The notes below the pieces were generated by a model, which had not been told where the DNA came from, did not search any database, and saw nothing but the letters and a program-made list of their open reading frames with translations. The position numbers and the translations under genes were made by a program. This document shows positions 1-12,900 of a stretch of 64,000 nt of DNA, piece after piece. Origin of the DNA: Cranoglanis bouderius (taxonomy: Eukaryota; Chordata; Actinopteri; Siluriformes; Cranoglanididae); assembly GCA_023630585.1 (NCBI GenBank), contig CM042551.1, positions 6,712,501 through 6,776,500 of the forward strand, written 5' to 3'. Positions within the stretch are counted from its first letter, which is position 1. Every line of letters starts with the position of its first letter.

Positions 1-424
1 GTAAAAAAAATACTGAATATTAAATTCCCAATTACTAAACAAATCACAAATAAATGTTTGAAATGAATGAGTAGGTCTGAGTGAGTCATGGCTGTGTGTG
101 CAGTCTCGCTCAAAACTCACCTTTTTTTTTTTTTGCATTACACAGAGCACGTTCAAAGAATACATAAAGTATTCAGGATTAATGTTTTACATGAGGATTA
201 TTCTTCTGTTATCATATCGAAATCTCGTTCTGCCTCAGCTGGTTTACTCTGCTGCAATTTAGTTGTACTTATGAAGAGCTGATTGTGTGTTCAGGCTGTG
301 TGTTCTTATCAGATTTCTAAGCCGCATGTAAACACAGCTTGTGTGTGACTCAATAATTTGAATCTCTCTCCGTTCTCATCAGTCACCTTACTCCTCCTTT
401 TCATCCTCCTCCGTCCTCCTGCAG
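1..424 (+). other. snx13 upstream intron, end
   Basis: AT-rich intron sequence ending in a pyrimidine-rich tract (about 361-420) before the first visible exon. No other feature recognised. Confidence 0.7.
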
Positions 425-546
425 GTGATTCAGTTTGCTCTGAGGGACTACATCCAGTACTGGTATTACACGCTGAGCGAGGATGAGTCCTTCCTGCTGG
501 AGATCAGACAGACGGTGCAGAACGCTCTGGTGCAGTTCTCCACGCG
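425..546 (+). CDS. snx13: snx13 exon a (PXA domain start)
   Basis: Acceptor CTGCAG ends at 424 and donor GTACTC begins at 547. The exon encodes VIQFALRDYIQYWYYTLS and on to NALVQFSTR, the start of the PXA domain. It ends two bases into the Arg codon, completed by the next exon. Confidence 0.95.
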
Positions 547-3500
547 GTACTCCTCCACTTCTCAGCTCTTATCTTGTCCTCCGGTCACAGGAATTTGAGG
601 CAGATCATGTTTTCAGAAAGTTTAAATCTCAGTGTCATTCGTTGATTGAGAGAGGTTAGAGATATTGGCTCTCATTTAACCAAACTGTGTATGGACAAAT
701 CTGTCAACAAAGTGTGTGAAAATGTCACTGATAGTTTCCTGAATTTTATCTTTGTCACATCATATCAGTAACGAGTATACTAAACAATAATAAAAAATAA
801 AAAAATGCAAATAACATTAATAATCGCACTACACACTCATAAACCTTGAACTAAATACAGGTTGTAGGGTTTAGTTGCAAGGTTTGTAACTAAATTTGTA
901 AATGTTAATCAGAATGCACAGGAGTGGGCGTGTCATACACATTTGACATGTAAATAATTGGTTAGTGGGTGGAGCTTACATCAAAGCATATGATTTATTT
1001 ATTTTTTTTGTTGTTGTTGTTTTTTTCCATTGAAAGTTCTTGATGAGTTTGTGTGAATTCTGCAGCGTCCTGTACAGTAAAGCACTACCCAGAATAACCA
1101 TGATGCTTTGTTGTTGGTTTTTTTTTTTCAGGTCCAAAGAGGTGGACTGGCAGCCTTATTTCACCACCAGACTGGTGGACGACTTCGCCACTCATCTCCG
1201 TGTTTTCAGAAAGGCCCAGGAGAGGCTGAACGAGAGGGAGGACCCCAAACAACGTGAGTCACAGTTACCAGCAGGTGTACTTCCAGATAAATTTAAATGT
1301 GTCTTCACAGGAATGAGTAATACTGCAGTGATTAGATTGCATGTTGTGTGTTTTGGGGTCAGTTTCGCTGGGAGCAAATAATTATAGCTAATAAAATGCA
1401 CTACAAGAATAAACTTGTTTACTGCTGCTGCCTGGAGCTGCTTTTAGGTCTGAGAACTTTTCAGAGGTTTCTGTTTTCTGGGTTTACTCTAGCACAGAGG
1501 TGTGAGATTGTGTGTGTGTGTGTGTGCGCGCACATGTTTGTGACAGACTGACTGAGATAGAGCAAGAGAGACAGACAGTGACGGTGAGAGAGAGCGAGAC
1601 AAAGGGAGAGGGACAGACGGAAGAAAAGAGAGAGAGTGAGCACAAGAAGGACAGAACAAGCACCAGACAGACAGAATTTGTGTGTGTGTGTGGTGCAGGT
1701 GAAGCCCCAGAGGAGTTGCTGGATGCGTTTTTTGAGACGGAGGTGGAGATGGAGAGGAAGATCTGCAGAGATGTAGTGTGCACCTCCCATGGTGATGAAG
1801 AAGGTGAGACCTGCTGTACAGGACAGGAGGAGACAGAGCTGCTACACACAGAGACACACACACACACAGACACACAGAGTGTTTAGTCACACCTGCTTAA
1901 TAGTTACAGATAATGGTGCAGGATGCTCTGTGAAGGCGAGAGTTTTCTAACAGTGTTCTCTTGCACCAGGGTTCCTGCGGGATCTGTGTGAGGTGCTGCT
2001 GTATCTCTTACTACCTCCTGGAGACTTCCACAACAAGAACATGAGATACTTCCTCAGGGTGAGGCATGGGAATGGGAATGGTGGACGCCACTACAAAATA
2101 GCTTCTGTGATGTACAACTTTTAAAGGAATGGGTCGTCACATCTAATCTCCATATATTTCATCTGTAGTGTTTGTGTGATTTCCCTGTGCTGAGAAAACC
2201 GTGGAAACCCGAAAGGCCCTTATAATGAAAGTGTTGGGTTCCACCAGCAAACAATAAGGATCTGTGGATGAGACCGACATACAATAAAAAGTCATTCCAG
2301 TTACAGCGCCCTCCACTAATATTGGCACCCTTGGTAAATATGAGCAAAGAAGGCTGTGAAAATTTGTCTTTATTGTTTAACCTTCACAAAAATGCACAAA
2401 AAAAATACTCTGCTCTCATGGATGTCAAACAGTTGCAAACAACACGTTTATCCAAAAAAAAAAATCTTTATTAAATATAGGTGTGCAACAATTATTGGCA
2501 CCCCTATGAATTCATATGAGAAAAATATATTTGACAATATATTCCCATTGATATTTATATTTTTTTAGTACACCTGGGTGACCAGGAACAGGAAATTGTT
2601 CAACCATGACCAAGGGTGCCAATATTAATTTCAGGGCACTGTACATAAATTAATTTTTTGGTGCTATCCATTACGCTCGGGACAATTGATGATGGTATCA
2701 GTAATCGCTGAGAGATTCCAGCTGTCGCAGTGGTTATCAGGTTGGACGATTGAAATGTCCGTTGGGAAAACGTGACGTGAGCAACTTGAAGAGTGACAAA
2801 AATAAATTCACCATCCGTCCTGTAGTCCTGTAATGAACCGTAATATTCTATGCTATGTGACTTCACAGCAGGGCGACAGAGCGTCTTTCTCTAATGCATC
2901 TTAGCTTCCGTTGTCCGTGCTGCCGAACAGATAAACCTGTGAACGTCTTCACACGTAACACATTGTTTCAGTTTTTATTTTATATTTAAGCCGAGTTCAT
3001 GTTTTATCAGAGTGACTTCTCTATACAAGAATTCAAGAAGTATCTCGCTGCTGCACAGAGCACATGCACGTGCAGTTTATATAATTTCATTTCAATTCTG
3101 TAAATACTAATGCAAGCGACTAGCAGCTACAGCCGACTTGTAACCAGCTTCTGGTACTTTTTTTAAAGCTGTAAATTATGCAATGTGTACATGATGCGTG
3201 TTAGCTAGCGGCGTCGCATTACGTGCGTCTGACGTCACGTGCCATCGACTGGGAAACGGCTTATACTTCCGGTTAGTAAAAAAAACGGTAGTGTTCCATC
3301 TGAGACGATACTACCCTTCTAAATTTCATACACCAGACGGTAGAGTACATAGTGCATAGTGTAAGTGCGTCATTTGGGACACAACTTTGGTCTGTACTCT
3401 CCGCCATATTTCCGATGCGTGTTTTCAGAACAGAAGTAAAAGTAGAACAATTTTAGTGCTTTAGAACTTCATTCACAAATGAATTTGACTGAAGTATTAA

Positions 3501-6500
3501 AGAAAACATTCCACGGAAATAAGTTTTACATAAATATTTATTGGCACCCCAATAACTGCCCTTAGACTTCCATCGTAAGTGGATTTTCAACAGGTTTCCT
3601 TTTAAACTATCTATTTGTCCATGTTGATCTTTCATACACTACAGGTGTGGTACATGGGGATTGGATAGATCCAATCTCAGTTCATTTCTCACATTCATGA
3701 AAGTCATATATGACCCTATATGTGCAGTTCTGTTATTAACAGATAAGCAAAAGTGTTCCAAAAAAAAAAAAAATGGCATTATCTGTCCAGGAAATCTTGG
3801 CGAGAGGAGTCCTGCTGCCACTGATTAACCAACTAAGTGATCCCGATTATATCAATCAGTTCATCATCTGGATGGTGAGTCTGTCTCTTGTTGTGTATGT
3901 GGTGTTATACCACAACAGAAGGTGTTGATTCATTTTCTAGAACAGCGGCTCTGACAGTAGTGTAGCTGCGAATCTCAATCTTGAAATCAGAGGTTCATGT
4001 TAAAGCGCTCCGCCTAACATGCTCTAGGTTTTATAGTAACGGCTAATGGACTCCTTGCGTTCAGTGTTACGGCGCGTTTCCATGTTTAAATAGTGCAGCT
4101 CTTGCATTTCCAGCAGAATGGATTACCTCTGAGTCGCTTTCTCTAATGCCACATAACAATGCATGTCCACTGTAAGGTATTTAAGGCAGAACATTTTCAG
4201 AAACATGCTTGTAACATGAATTAGCAGTACTTACCTTTATAGAGTATGGGTTATCGTGCTAAAAAGGAAAGGACAGACTGTCTTGAGACATTGTCGAAGA
4301 AAATCACACATAATAATTTAACTTTCAGTATGTGTCTAGAAACTAGTATTGTGGATGGGATCTACAAAGCTACTTTGCAGTAAATTGTGTATGCTATCAT
4401 TAGCTACAGTACATCATTGGGTGTTTATTTCTGTTAATATATCTTTGAGGCATATTTTAATGGACTGTGATTGTTTCAACTGCTCTTTTTTTCTTTTTCG
4501 GTTGATTCATTTGAAAAGATTTTTAATGAAGTGAGGCCGGATTTAGTTTTAGATTTTGTCATCAAAGAAAAAGTGGTTAGCACGTTTGCCTCGCACCTCC
4601 GGGGTCGGGGGTTCGATTCCTGCCTCAGTCCTGTGCGTGCAGAGTTTGCATGCTTTCCCTGTGCTTCGGGGGTTTCCTCCGGGTACTCCAGCTTCCTCCC
4701 CCAGTCCGAAGATATGCGTTATAGGCTGATTGGCATTTCTAAACTATCCAGAGTGTGCGATTGTGCCCTGCGATGAGTTGGCACCCCATTCGGGGTGTCT
4801 CTTCACTTCATGCCCCGAGTCACCTGGGATAGGCTTCAGGCTCCCTGCAACCCTGTGTAGGATAAATGGTATGGAAAATGGACGGATGGTATTTTCTTAC
4901 ATCTGTAGCATACCCTTTCTCCAGCTTCTTACATATCTGATGAACATCCTTGACATTTTCTGGAACCCGGAATGTATAAAACCGCTACTGCGAGCGCAGT
5001 GAAAGAACCGCAGACGCAGTTGGGTTACTGGGTTGTGGGACTCCAGTTCTAAGGGATTCAAAACGTGTGCTGTCGTATGTATTTGCATGTCTCTGTGCAT
5101 GCGCGTGTGCCGTGCACTCATGTTCATGTATGTGTTTTGTACGTAAGTTCCTTGTGTGCTTGTGTGTAGATCCGAGACTCCAGCTGCAACTACGAAGCCT
5201 TCATGAACATCCTGAAGCTGACGGACAAGCCGGCTGAACTGGAGGCTGTCAAAGACAAAGTACTGGAGGAGCTCCAGTACCTGCGCTCGCTAGATACCGC
5301 AGGAGATGGTAAATACACACACACACAAACAAACATGGAAGTGCACAGATGCACAGAGGGCAACCATTGACTTACTCTATCTTTCCAAAATGTTGCTCTT
5401 TAAGTACATTGTTCTAAAGACTACAGACCTTGTGATGTTTTTTTTGCCTCTCAGTCATCTGAGAGGACTGCTGTATGTGTTGTATAATGACTTATGAGCA
5501 GCGCTGCTTTCACTTTTTCACACTTACCATCTTTTCCTTAACGCCTTACTACTCCATGAACACATTCTGACATACTCTCTAGACAGTGCTAAATATATAC
5601 CTAACAACAACCTGTCCGTTGTCTCATTTCTCTGCAGATATCAACACTATAAAGAATCAAATTAACAGTTTACTGTTTGTGAAAAAAATCTGTGAAACAA
5701 GAATACAAAGGCTACAATCAGGAAAGGTATGAATCCAAATATAACACACATACACTTTCATTCAAGTGCAATCGTTTTTTCATTTTACCTGATCATCTTT
5801 GTTTTGCAGGATGTCGATGCTATGAAACTTGCGGCAAATTTTGGCAAGTTGTGTATAATCCCACTGGATCATATCCTCGTGCACAACATAGCGCTTCAGT
5901 TTTTTATGGGTCAGTTTTGCAAAAACAAAGAACAGCCATTATCATTTCTAAACTTAATCCATATCATCATCCCTGTGTTACAAATCATTTCATTTATCTC
6001 TTCACGAATCCAGACTACATGCAGCAGATGGGGGGTCAGGCGGATCTGTTCTTCTGGCTGACGGTGGAGGGATACCGGGTGACGGCCCAGCAGCAGCTCG
6101 AGGTTTTACAGAGCTGGCAGAAGGATGGCAGGAAGCAGAGCGGCCAGACTAAGGGCCTGTTAAAAGCCGCTGCGCTCGGTGTCTATGAGCAGTACCTTTC
6201 GGAGAAGGTCAGTCCACAACACCCAGGTTTTCTTTGTAGCAGTGCTACTGTGGTAGTTCACTGAGACACTGTCAGGAATGGGGTTCTGTTTGACACACAG
6301 TGAACCAGATTATAGCTTAGAAATCATACAGTTTTCAGTGAGCCCATCAGGCAAGGGTTGTCCAGCAGGCATGGTTTGTTTGGCTGCAGATGCAGAGAAT
6401 TAATAAATAAAAAATAATCCATGTCCTGTTGTGTGTAGGCGTCTCCCAGAGTGCAAGTGGATCGGGCCTCTGTGGACCGACTGGCCGAGAAACTCACCAA

Positions 6501-6861
6501 AGAGGATCCGACCCCGGAGATTTTCGATGACATCCAGAGAAAGGTAGCAAAATGTTAAATCTTACCTCCGGAATAAGAGTTGTGCTATGTCACATTTATC
6601 TCATTCTGTCACGTCAACCCACCCCCCACCTTCTCTCACACTCTCTCACAGGTGTATGATATGATGTTGAAGGATGAACGGTTCTACCCGTCATTTAAGC
6701 AGCACCCTCTGTACGTGCGCATGCTGGCTGAGTTGGACATGCTGAAGGAGCCAAGCTACCGGGGATCAGACGATGGAGACTTGGGTGAGGAGAACCACAC
6801 GACGCAGCTTCACACTTCACACACCACAAGCTTCACGTACAACGCTGTCGGCTCAATGCTG

Positions 6862-6951
<90 letters not shown>

Positions 6952-9900
6952 GCAGAGTCTTTTAATGGATCTCCAACTGGAAGCATTAATTTGGTACGTC
7001 CTCCATTGGCACAGTTTTCTTACTCTGACATTCTTTCTTTGTTTTTGTGTAATTTGTGTTTTTCTTTGGTTTATTTTAGTCTTTGGATGACCTCACGAAC
7101 GCCACCACAGATGAGTCTGTGCAGCTACATGCTTTTATTTCTGATACTGGTACGTTAAACGTCACGAATATGTTCCATGTGGACTTGAATACAATTTAAA
7201 AACTCTGTTGTATTAAGGTTTCTTTAAATAACATTATTTACTTAACTTTAACAAACCATACATTTCAGCATTAATAAATGACATGTAATGTAAGGAAAAC
7301 AACCAACTTAACGCAGTAAATGCAGTTAAATTTATTTTATTTATGGCAAAAGTCCACATAAATTAACACATTAAATTAGAGCTTGTTGGTTATTAATTGA
7401 ACTGTGGGTTCCTGGTGTAAGTTCTGGCACCCACCACTAATGAATTCCACAATTAACCACCACTAACATATAGATTAAGGTGTAACATAGATAGAGGGAG
7501 TAACAGTAAAACGCTTTATGGCATGCAGTTATCAGAAAGTCCCTGTGTAAGTTGATTATTTGACATATTTGTTGTTGTTTTTTTTTTATTTGAATTTAAC
7601 AGCGTTAAATTACTTTGTTGCATTATATTGCATTAATGCTGAAGTTTGTGGTTTATTATATTTAGTTAAGCGAACATATAAAGTATTACCTGATGTCGAA
7701 TTATTAATTTGTGTATCTCTAAATGAAAAAGTTGGAACGTTTCTTTAGAATAAACCTGCATATAATTTTGATTTGAGCAGAAAGCTCTTTCCTCCCCTCA
7801 CCTTTTCTTCCCATTCTAAGCCACTATTGCAGTCTTTTCTTCCAGACCACACATCACTCTCTTCGCACATCACTGGCTGTTTGCTTTTCTTTCTTTCTTT
7901 CTTTGTTTCTTTTGTGTGATCTTTTTTTCATGGCTCTATCATTCCATCACCCTTACCGTTTCTTCTGTTCTTCCTTTTGATTTTTCCCTGTCCCGCCACG
8001 CTCTGCTGCTCTTGTTGTTTCGCCATTTCCTGTGCCTTGGCTCGGATCACGTGATGTCTGTCGCCTCCCCAACTCTCTTCCCATCTGCCCCTCTCCCTGT
8101 ATGCTGGTGTCTGGCCCTTATCCTTTGACCGCTGGTTCGTGTTTAGTAGCCGATGCTTCTCTAACCCACATTCCCGTGCTAGGCGTGTGTAATGACCACG
8201 GGAAGACCTACGCACTCTACGCCATCACCGTCTTCCGTAAGAACCCAGACGGTAGTGAGGACACCTGGAAGACCTACCGCCGCTACAGCGACTTCCACGA
8301 CTTCCACATGCGCATCACAGAACAGGTAAAATAGGAACCTGACTCTGTGCTCAATCAGGAGGACACTCTGATGAGCTATCGTCTGGTCTCCTGTCGTGTG
8401 AACTCGGGGTCCTTTATTCAGATAAGAGGCGGAGTTACCGTTACTACTGCAGAGTTGATTTATTTTCTAATAACAGCATGTCCTGAAGTGTTTTGTTCCT
8501 CTTATACCACAACTCTAGCAATCTTTCTGTTAATTGAAGAATGACACGTTGTATGATTTATCCGTTTATAGTTACGTTTAACGTGGAATAAGTTGGTTCC
8601 TGTTATCGTTTTATAGCAGCTATAAACATTCATCCCCTCATCCCCTTCTTTTGTCGTCAAGACTGTCCTGTATTGGAAACCTTAAAGTTACTGCTTTACC
8701 TCTGACTGTTACAAAGTGCTGAAACTGGAGATTCCTTCCAAAAACGTTATTTTAAAAATGTTATTAGAACGAGTGCATTAAATTAAATTAGATTCAGAAC
8801 TACTGTTAGAGCTGCTGTTAAAGAAAATGAATCAAACAAGCTTCTGATCAATCTGAATAGAGAATTCAGCATCACTGTGGTATAAAGTGAATTAAGAACT
8901 CCTTTCCTACCTCAAGCAATGAAGATCATTTAGACAGATTTTAGACGACACGTTTCGATAAAATGCTAGGAAAGTAAATGTAGAGCGTGAAGATTTGAAC
9001 ACTCTTGCCTTTAAATATGTGAATATTCTATTATCTGTTGTTATATATTAAACTCGGTGGATCTAATGGCTCTATTATGTCGTCTTCTGCTCATTGGGAA
9101 TTGACTCTAGTTTGAGAACCTCAACTCGATATTGAAACTTCCTGGGAAGAAAACGTTCAACAACATGGACAGGGACTTCTTGGAGAGGAGGAAAAAGGAC
9201 CTGAACGCTTATTTGCAGGTAGGCTTGCTTCGCATGTTAAACCCCTAACTCTCTCTTCCTTATAGAATATGTGTGGGAATGCATGGTGTTTTGTGTTTCA
9301 GCTGCTTCTGAATCCAGAGATGGTGAAAGCCTGTCCCATGCTGATAGCTCACGTCCATGACTTCCTGGAAAACAAGGCATACAGCAAAGGCAAGGGCGAC
9401 TTTGCACGAAAGGTGAGCGCGCGTTACTGATTTGCCAGTTTCAATCCAGCACACCTCTGCTATTTACAGTGATTATTATAATTTTTTTTGTGTGTGTGTG
9501 TAGATGGACACGTTTGTGAACCCTCTGCGTAGCTCCATGAGGAACGTGTCAAATGCTGTGAAGTCACTTCCTGACAGCCTTGCTGAAGGAATGACCAAAG
9601 TGTCGGACAACGTGGGGCGCATGGGCGAGAGACTGGGCCAGGACCTCAGACAGTCCATATTCAAGGCAGGCGCTTCATTTTGTGAGCTGGTTGCTAAATA
9701 GCATTTATTGGACATATCCTCGCTATGAAAACTCTCCTGCTGGCTCCACAGACAAAATAAACATTTGATGGAATTTGTATTAGGACTTGTGAGCAGGGGT
9801 TTGTTTCAATTTTTTTTGTGTGTGGTAGTCTGGGAAAACCATTCACATATAGATCTGAAAACTATAGAATTTACTGAACTGACATGTTTCTCTTCTGCTT

Positions 9901-12900
9901 GTATCTCACCCAAGTGAAATTTTGAATAAGTAGAAATACAATAGAATACAAAAGCAGCGTAGCTACATAGGAGTTACATTCATGATTTATGCCATGATTT
10001 AATTATATTTTCTGGTAATTACAAATAGTCTTCATAACCAACAACCTTTTTATTTATTTTTTAATTTTTTTAACAACCCACAATTCATAAAGATTTAAAG
10101 ATTTCATTCTGACTTCGGCACAGAAGTGTAGCAAACATTTTGACAGCTGGTATCTGATTACACACTGAATTGATTCATATCAATATCAATATATCTGTTA
10201 TCACGACACAACATAATCACACTGATCTAGCAAGGTTTTAGACTTCTTTGCAGGAAGATGGCTAAGGTGAGATCGAGATATATAAAAAAAGTAAATAAAA
10301 ACATTTCTACTTTGTTGAAATATTTTTTGGTTCCTTAAAATTGCGGTGTCAAAATATGTAAAAGCTAAATTTTATTTAAAACCCTAATTTTCCTTTTATA
10401 TTTTGGCCAGCGAAATCTGACAGGTTTTCCCAGACCACCACCACACGTACATTAGTTGTATGTATGCAGTTGTATATATTAATTGTGAACTATGTTCTCA
10501 TTAATAATTTCTCATTTCAGTCAATCGTTTTTCCAACCAGCATTCAAGGTGTTAATCTGTTGATTTTGCTCTTAGGTGCCGCCCTTAATTCCAAAGTCAG
10601 ACATCGACCCTGAGCACTGCCGAGTGTCTGCTCAGCTGGATGACAATGTGAGTGCCCACGAAGAATAAACGCTGGTATACTGTACTGTGGGGTGGAACCG
10701 TATCGCGGTGTGATGATCTATTGGAAAGAGGAAATGTGAAATACACTGTAAAACACTTTCTTTTATCATTCAGTTAGCCAAACGGATACATGTGGCAAAT
10801 ATGTTTATGCCTGTATACCCAGATTTTGCCTTTTGTATGACTTGTAGGGTGTACATTTCCGTAATATAGCTTATAAAGTTCCTAAAATGTTACACCACAG
10901 TGCTGTTGAATTCTCATCCGATTAGTCAGATGGTGTCGATTAATTATTTATAACAGAAGCTCTGATAGTAGTTCCAGCTGCAAGGTTTATACGTGCTTTA
11001 TTGTGTTTCCTTATTCATCAGTACAATGACTATCTGCAGAGTTGTGTTTTTTTGGGTCTTATTAACTTGATGTAAATGGTAACAGGAACTAACTAGTCCT
11101 CTGGATATTCCACAGCATTACGTGTAACTATAAATGGTTAAAAGTACAAAATTAAATTGTCATCATTGACAAATTACTGTGGAATCAGAGAAATAAAACC
11201 CATCAGGAAGTGATGTCCTTGGAAAAATAATCAACTTCAGGGTGGTAACATTAACTTTTATGGAAGTATTTTACGGACAATTTTCTAAATATTTGTAATT
11301 GCGTTTCCTAATTGCGGACGCATAAATTGTGACACAATGCAAATGAAAATGTGAATTGTGTATTACCGTTTGCGTTTTTGTTTACATGAACATACAGTGT
11401 CTGCCAAATTTTACATGGAAACGCAAAGTCCATTTGCAGTTGCATTTCTCATGTCTTACGAGTTATGATCCTGTCATATCAAAATAGCAATAGCAGTTAC
11501 CCCGTTTTGCTATTTAACTTCCTTGGGGTCGCGTACGGAGCCCGACAAAATTCAAACGGAATATCAAATCCTTTTCAATCACTGTTGGGGGCGGGAGTAT
11601 ACTATGGGGCGTGTTTGTATTTGGAAGTGACGTCCCTCACAGTCGACGGCTAAGAGGGAAAATGTGCTGTACAGACGATTGTGCAGATGCTTTATTTAAA
11701 GATAATGAAGGATAAATCTGTCGCCATAAAACCAGAGATTTCGGAAGTCATGTAGGTTGAAATGCGTAAATACGTTTACAGAACATTCTTCTTGATTAAT
11801 GAACCATATGTTTTGTCTTTGGCTGTGTGAAGGTGGACGATAATATCCCACTGCGTGTGATGCTGCTGCTGATGGACGAGGTGTTTGACCTGAAGGAGAG
11901 GAATCAGTGGCTCCGCAGGAACATAAAGAACCTTCTACAGCAACTCATTAGAGCCACATACGGAGACACCATCAACAGGTTTGTGATATATGTACATACA
12001 CATCCAGAGGCTTCTGGAATTCAACCTGACTGGGCATGCCGTTATAGGGCAATAATGAATGACGGGATGATGTTCCGGTTACTGTTACCACCACAAAGAT
12101 GATTATTTCCCAAAAACAGCATGTCTCAAAGTGTTTTATTCCTCACTTGCAATGACACGTCATACTTTTTATCTATCCTTAGTTACATTTAATGTTGTGG
12201 AAAGTTCAAGAAACAAGTTCGTTCCTGTTATCACATATGTTATAGTAGCTGTAAACACTTGTTCCCTCACCATCCTCTCTTTTTTTTTTTTTTTTCCTGT
12301 CTCTTGAAGTTAAAAAATAACGCAGAAATGAACTTATCGTTACAAAGCCCTGACACTGGAGACTCCTCCCATAAATGTTAAGTAAATGTCTGCTTACAGA
12401 AAACTTCACCATATCAAAGATTACACATTTTACTTCCTTGTACATTACAGTACATTTTTTAATCTGTTTATTATGAGGCTTAGATTATGTGGCATGCCCA
12501 CCATACAAGTCCCTGAGAATGAGCTGTTACTATAGAAACAATAATGTATTTGAATGTGTGCATTAATAATAAACCTGTTATTAAATCTGTTGTCAGAGCT
12601 GCTGATAAAGAAAATTAATCAACGCCACCTGACCAGTCAGATCTGAGAATTCAGTGTCATAAAATGGGACAACGCAACTGTATTTTATTATATCCGATTT
12701 TCCAGTAGAGTCCACATTCCAGTTTTATTTATCTTTCTTTTTCTGTCATTTCAGGAAAATTGTGGATCATGTAGACTTCATGACGTCTCCAGAACAAGTA
12801 GCCGACTACGTCAAGAGGTTTAGGTAAAGTCCTGCATTCAAGATACGCACCTGTGTGTTTTTAAAGTGCGCTGTCCTAGTTCTGACTATGATCGCGTGTC

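Noticed and set aside
1489..1890. Several overlapping frames on both strands around a snx13 exon
   Set aside because: They come from GT/GA simple repeats and the exon at 1699-1803. Only the + strand exon matches a known protein and has splice sites.
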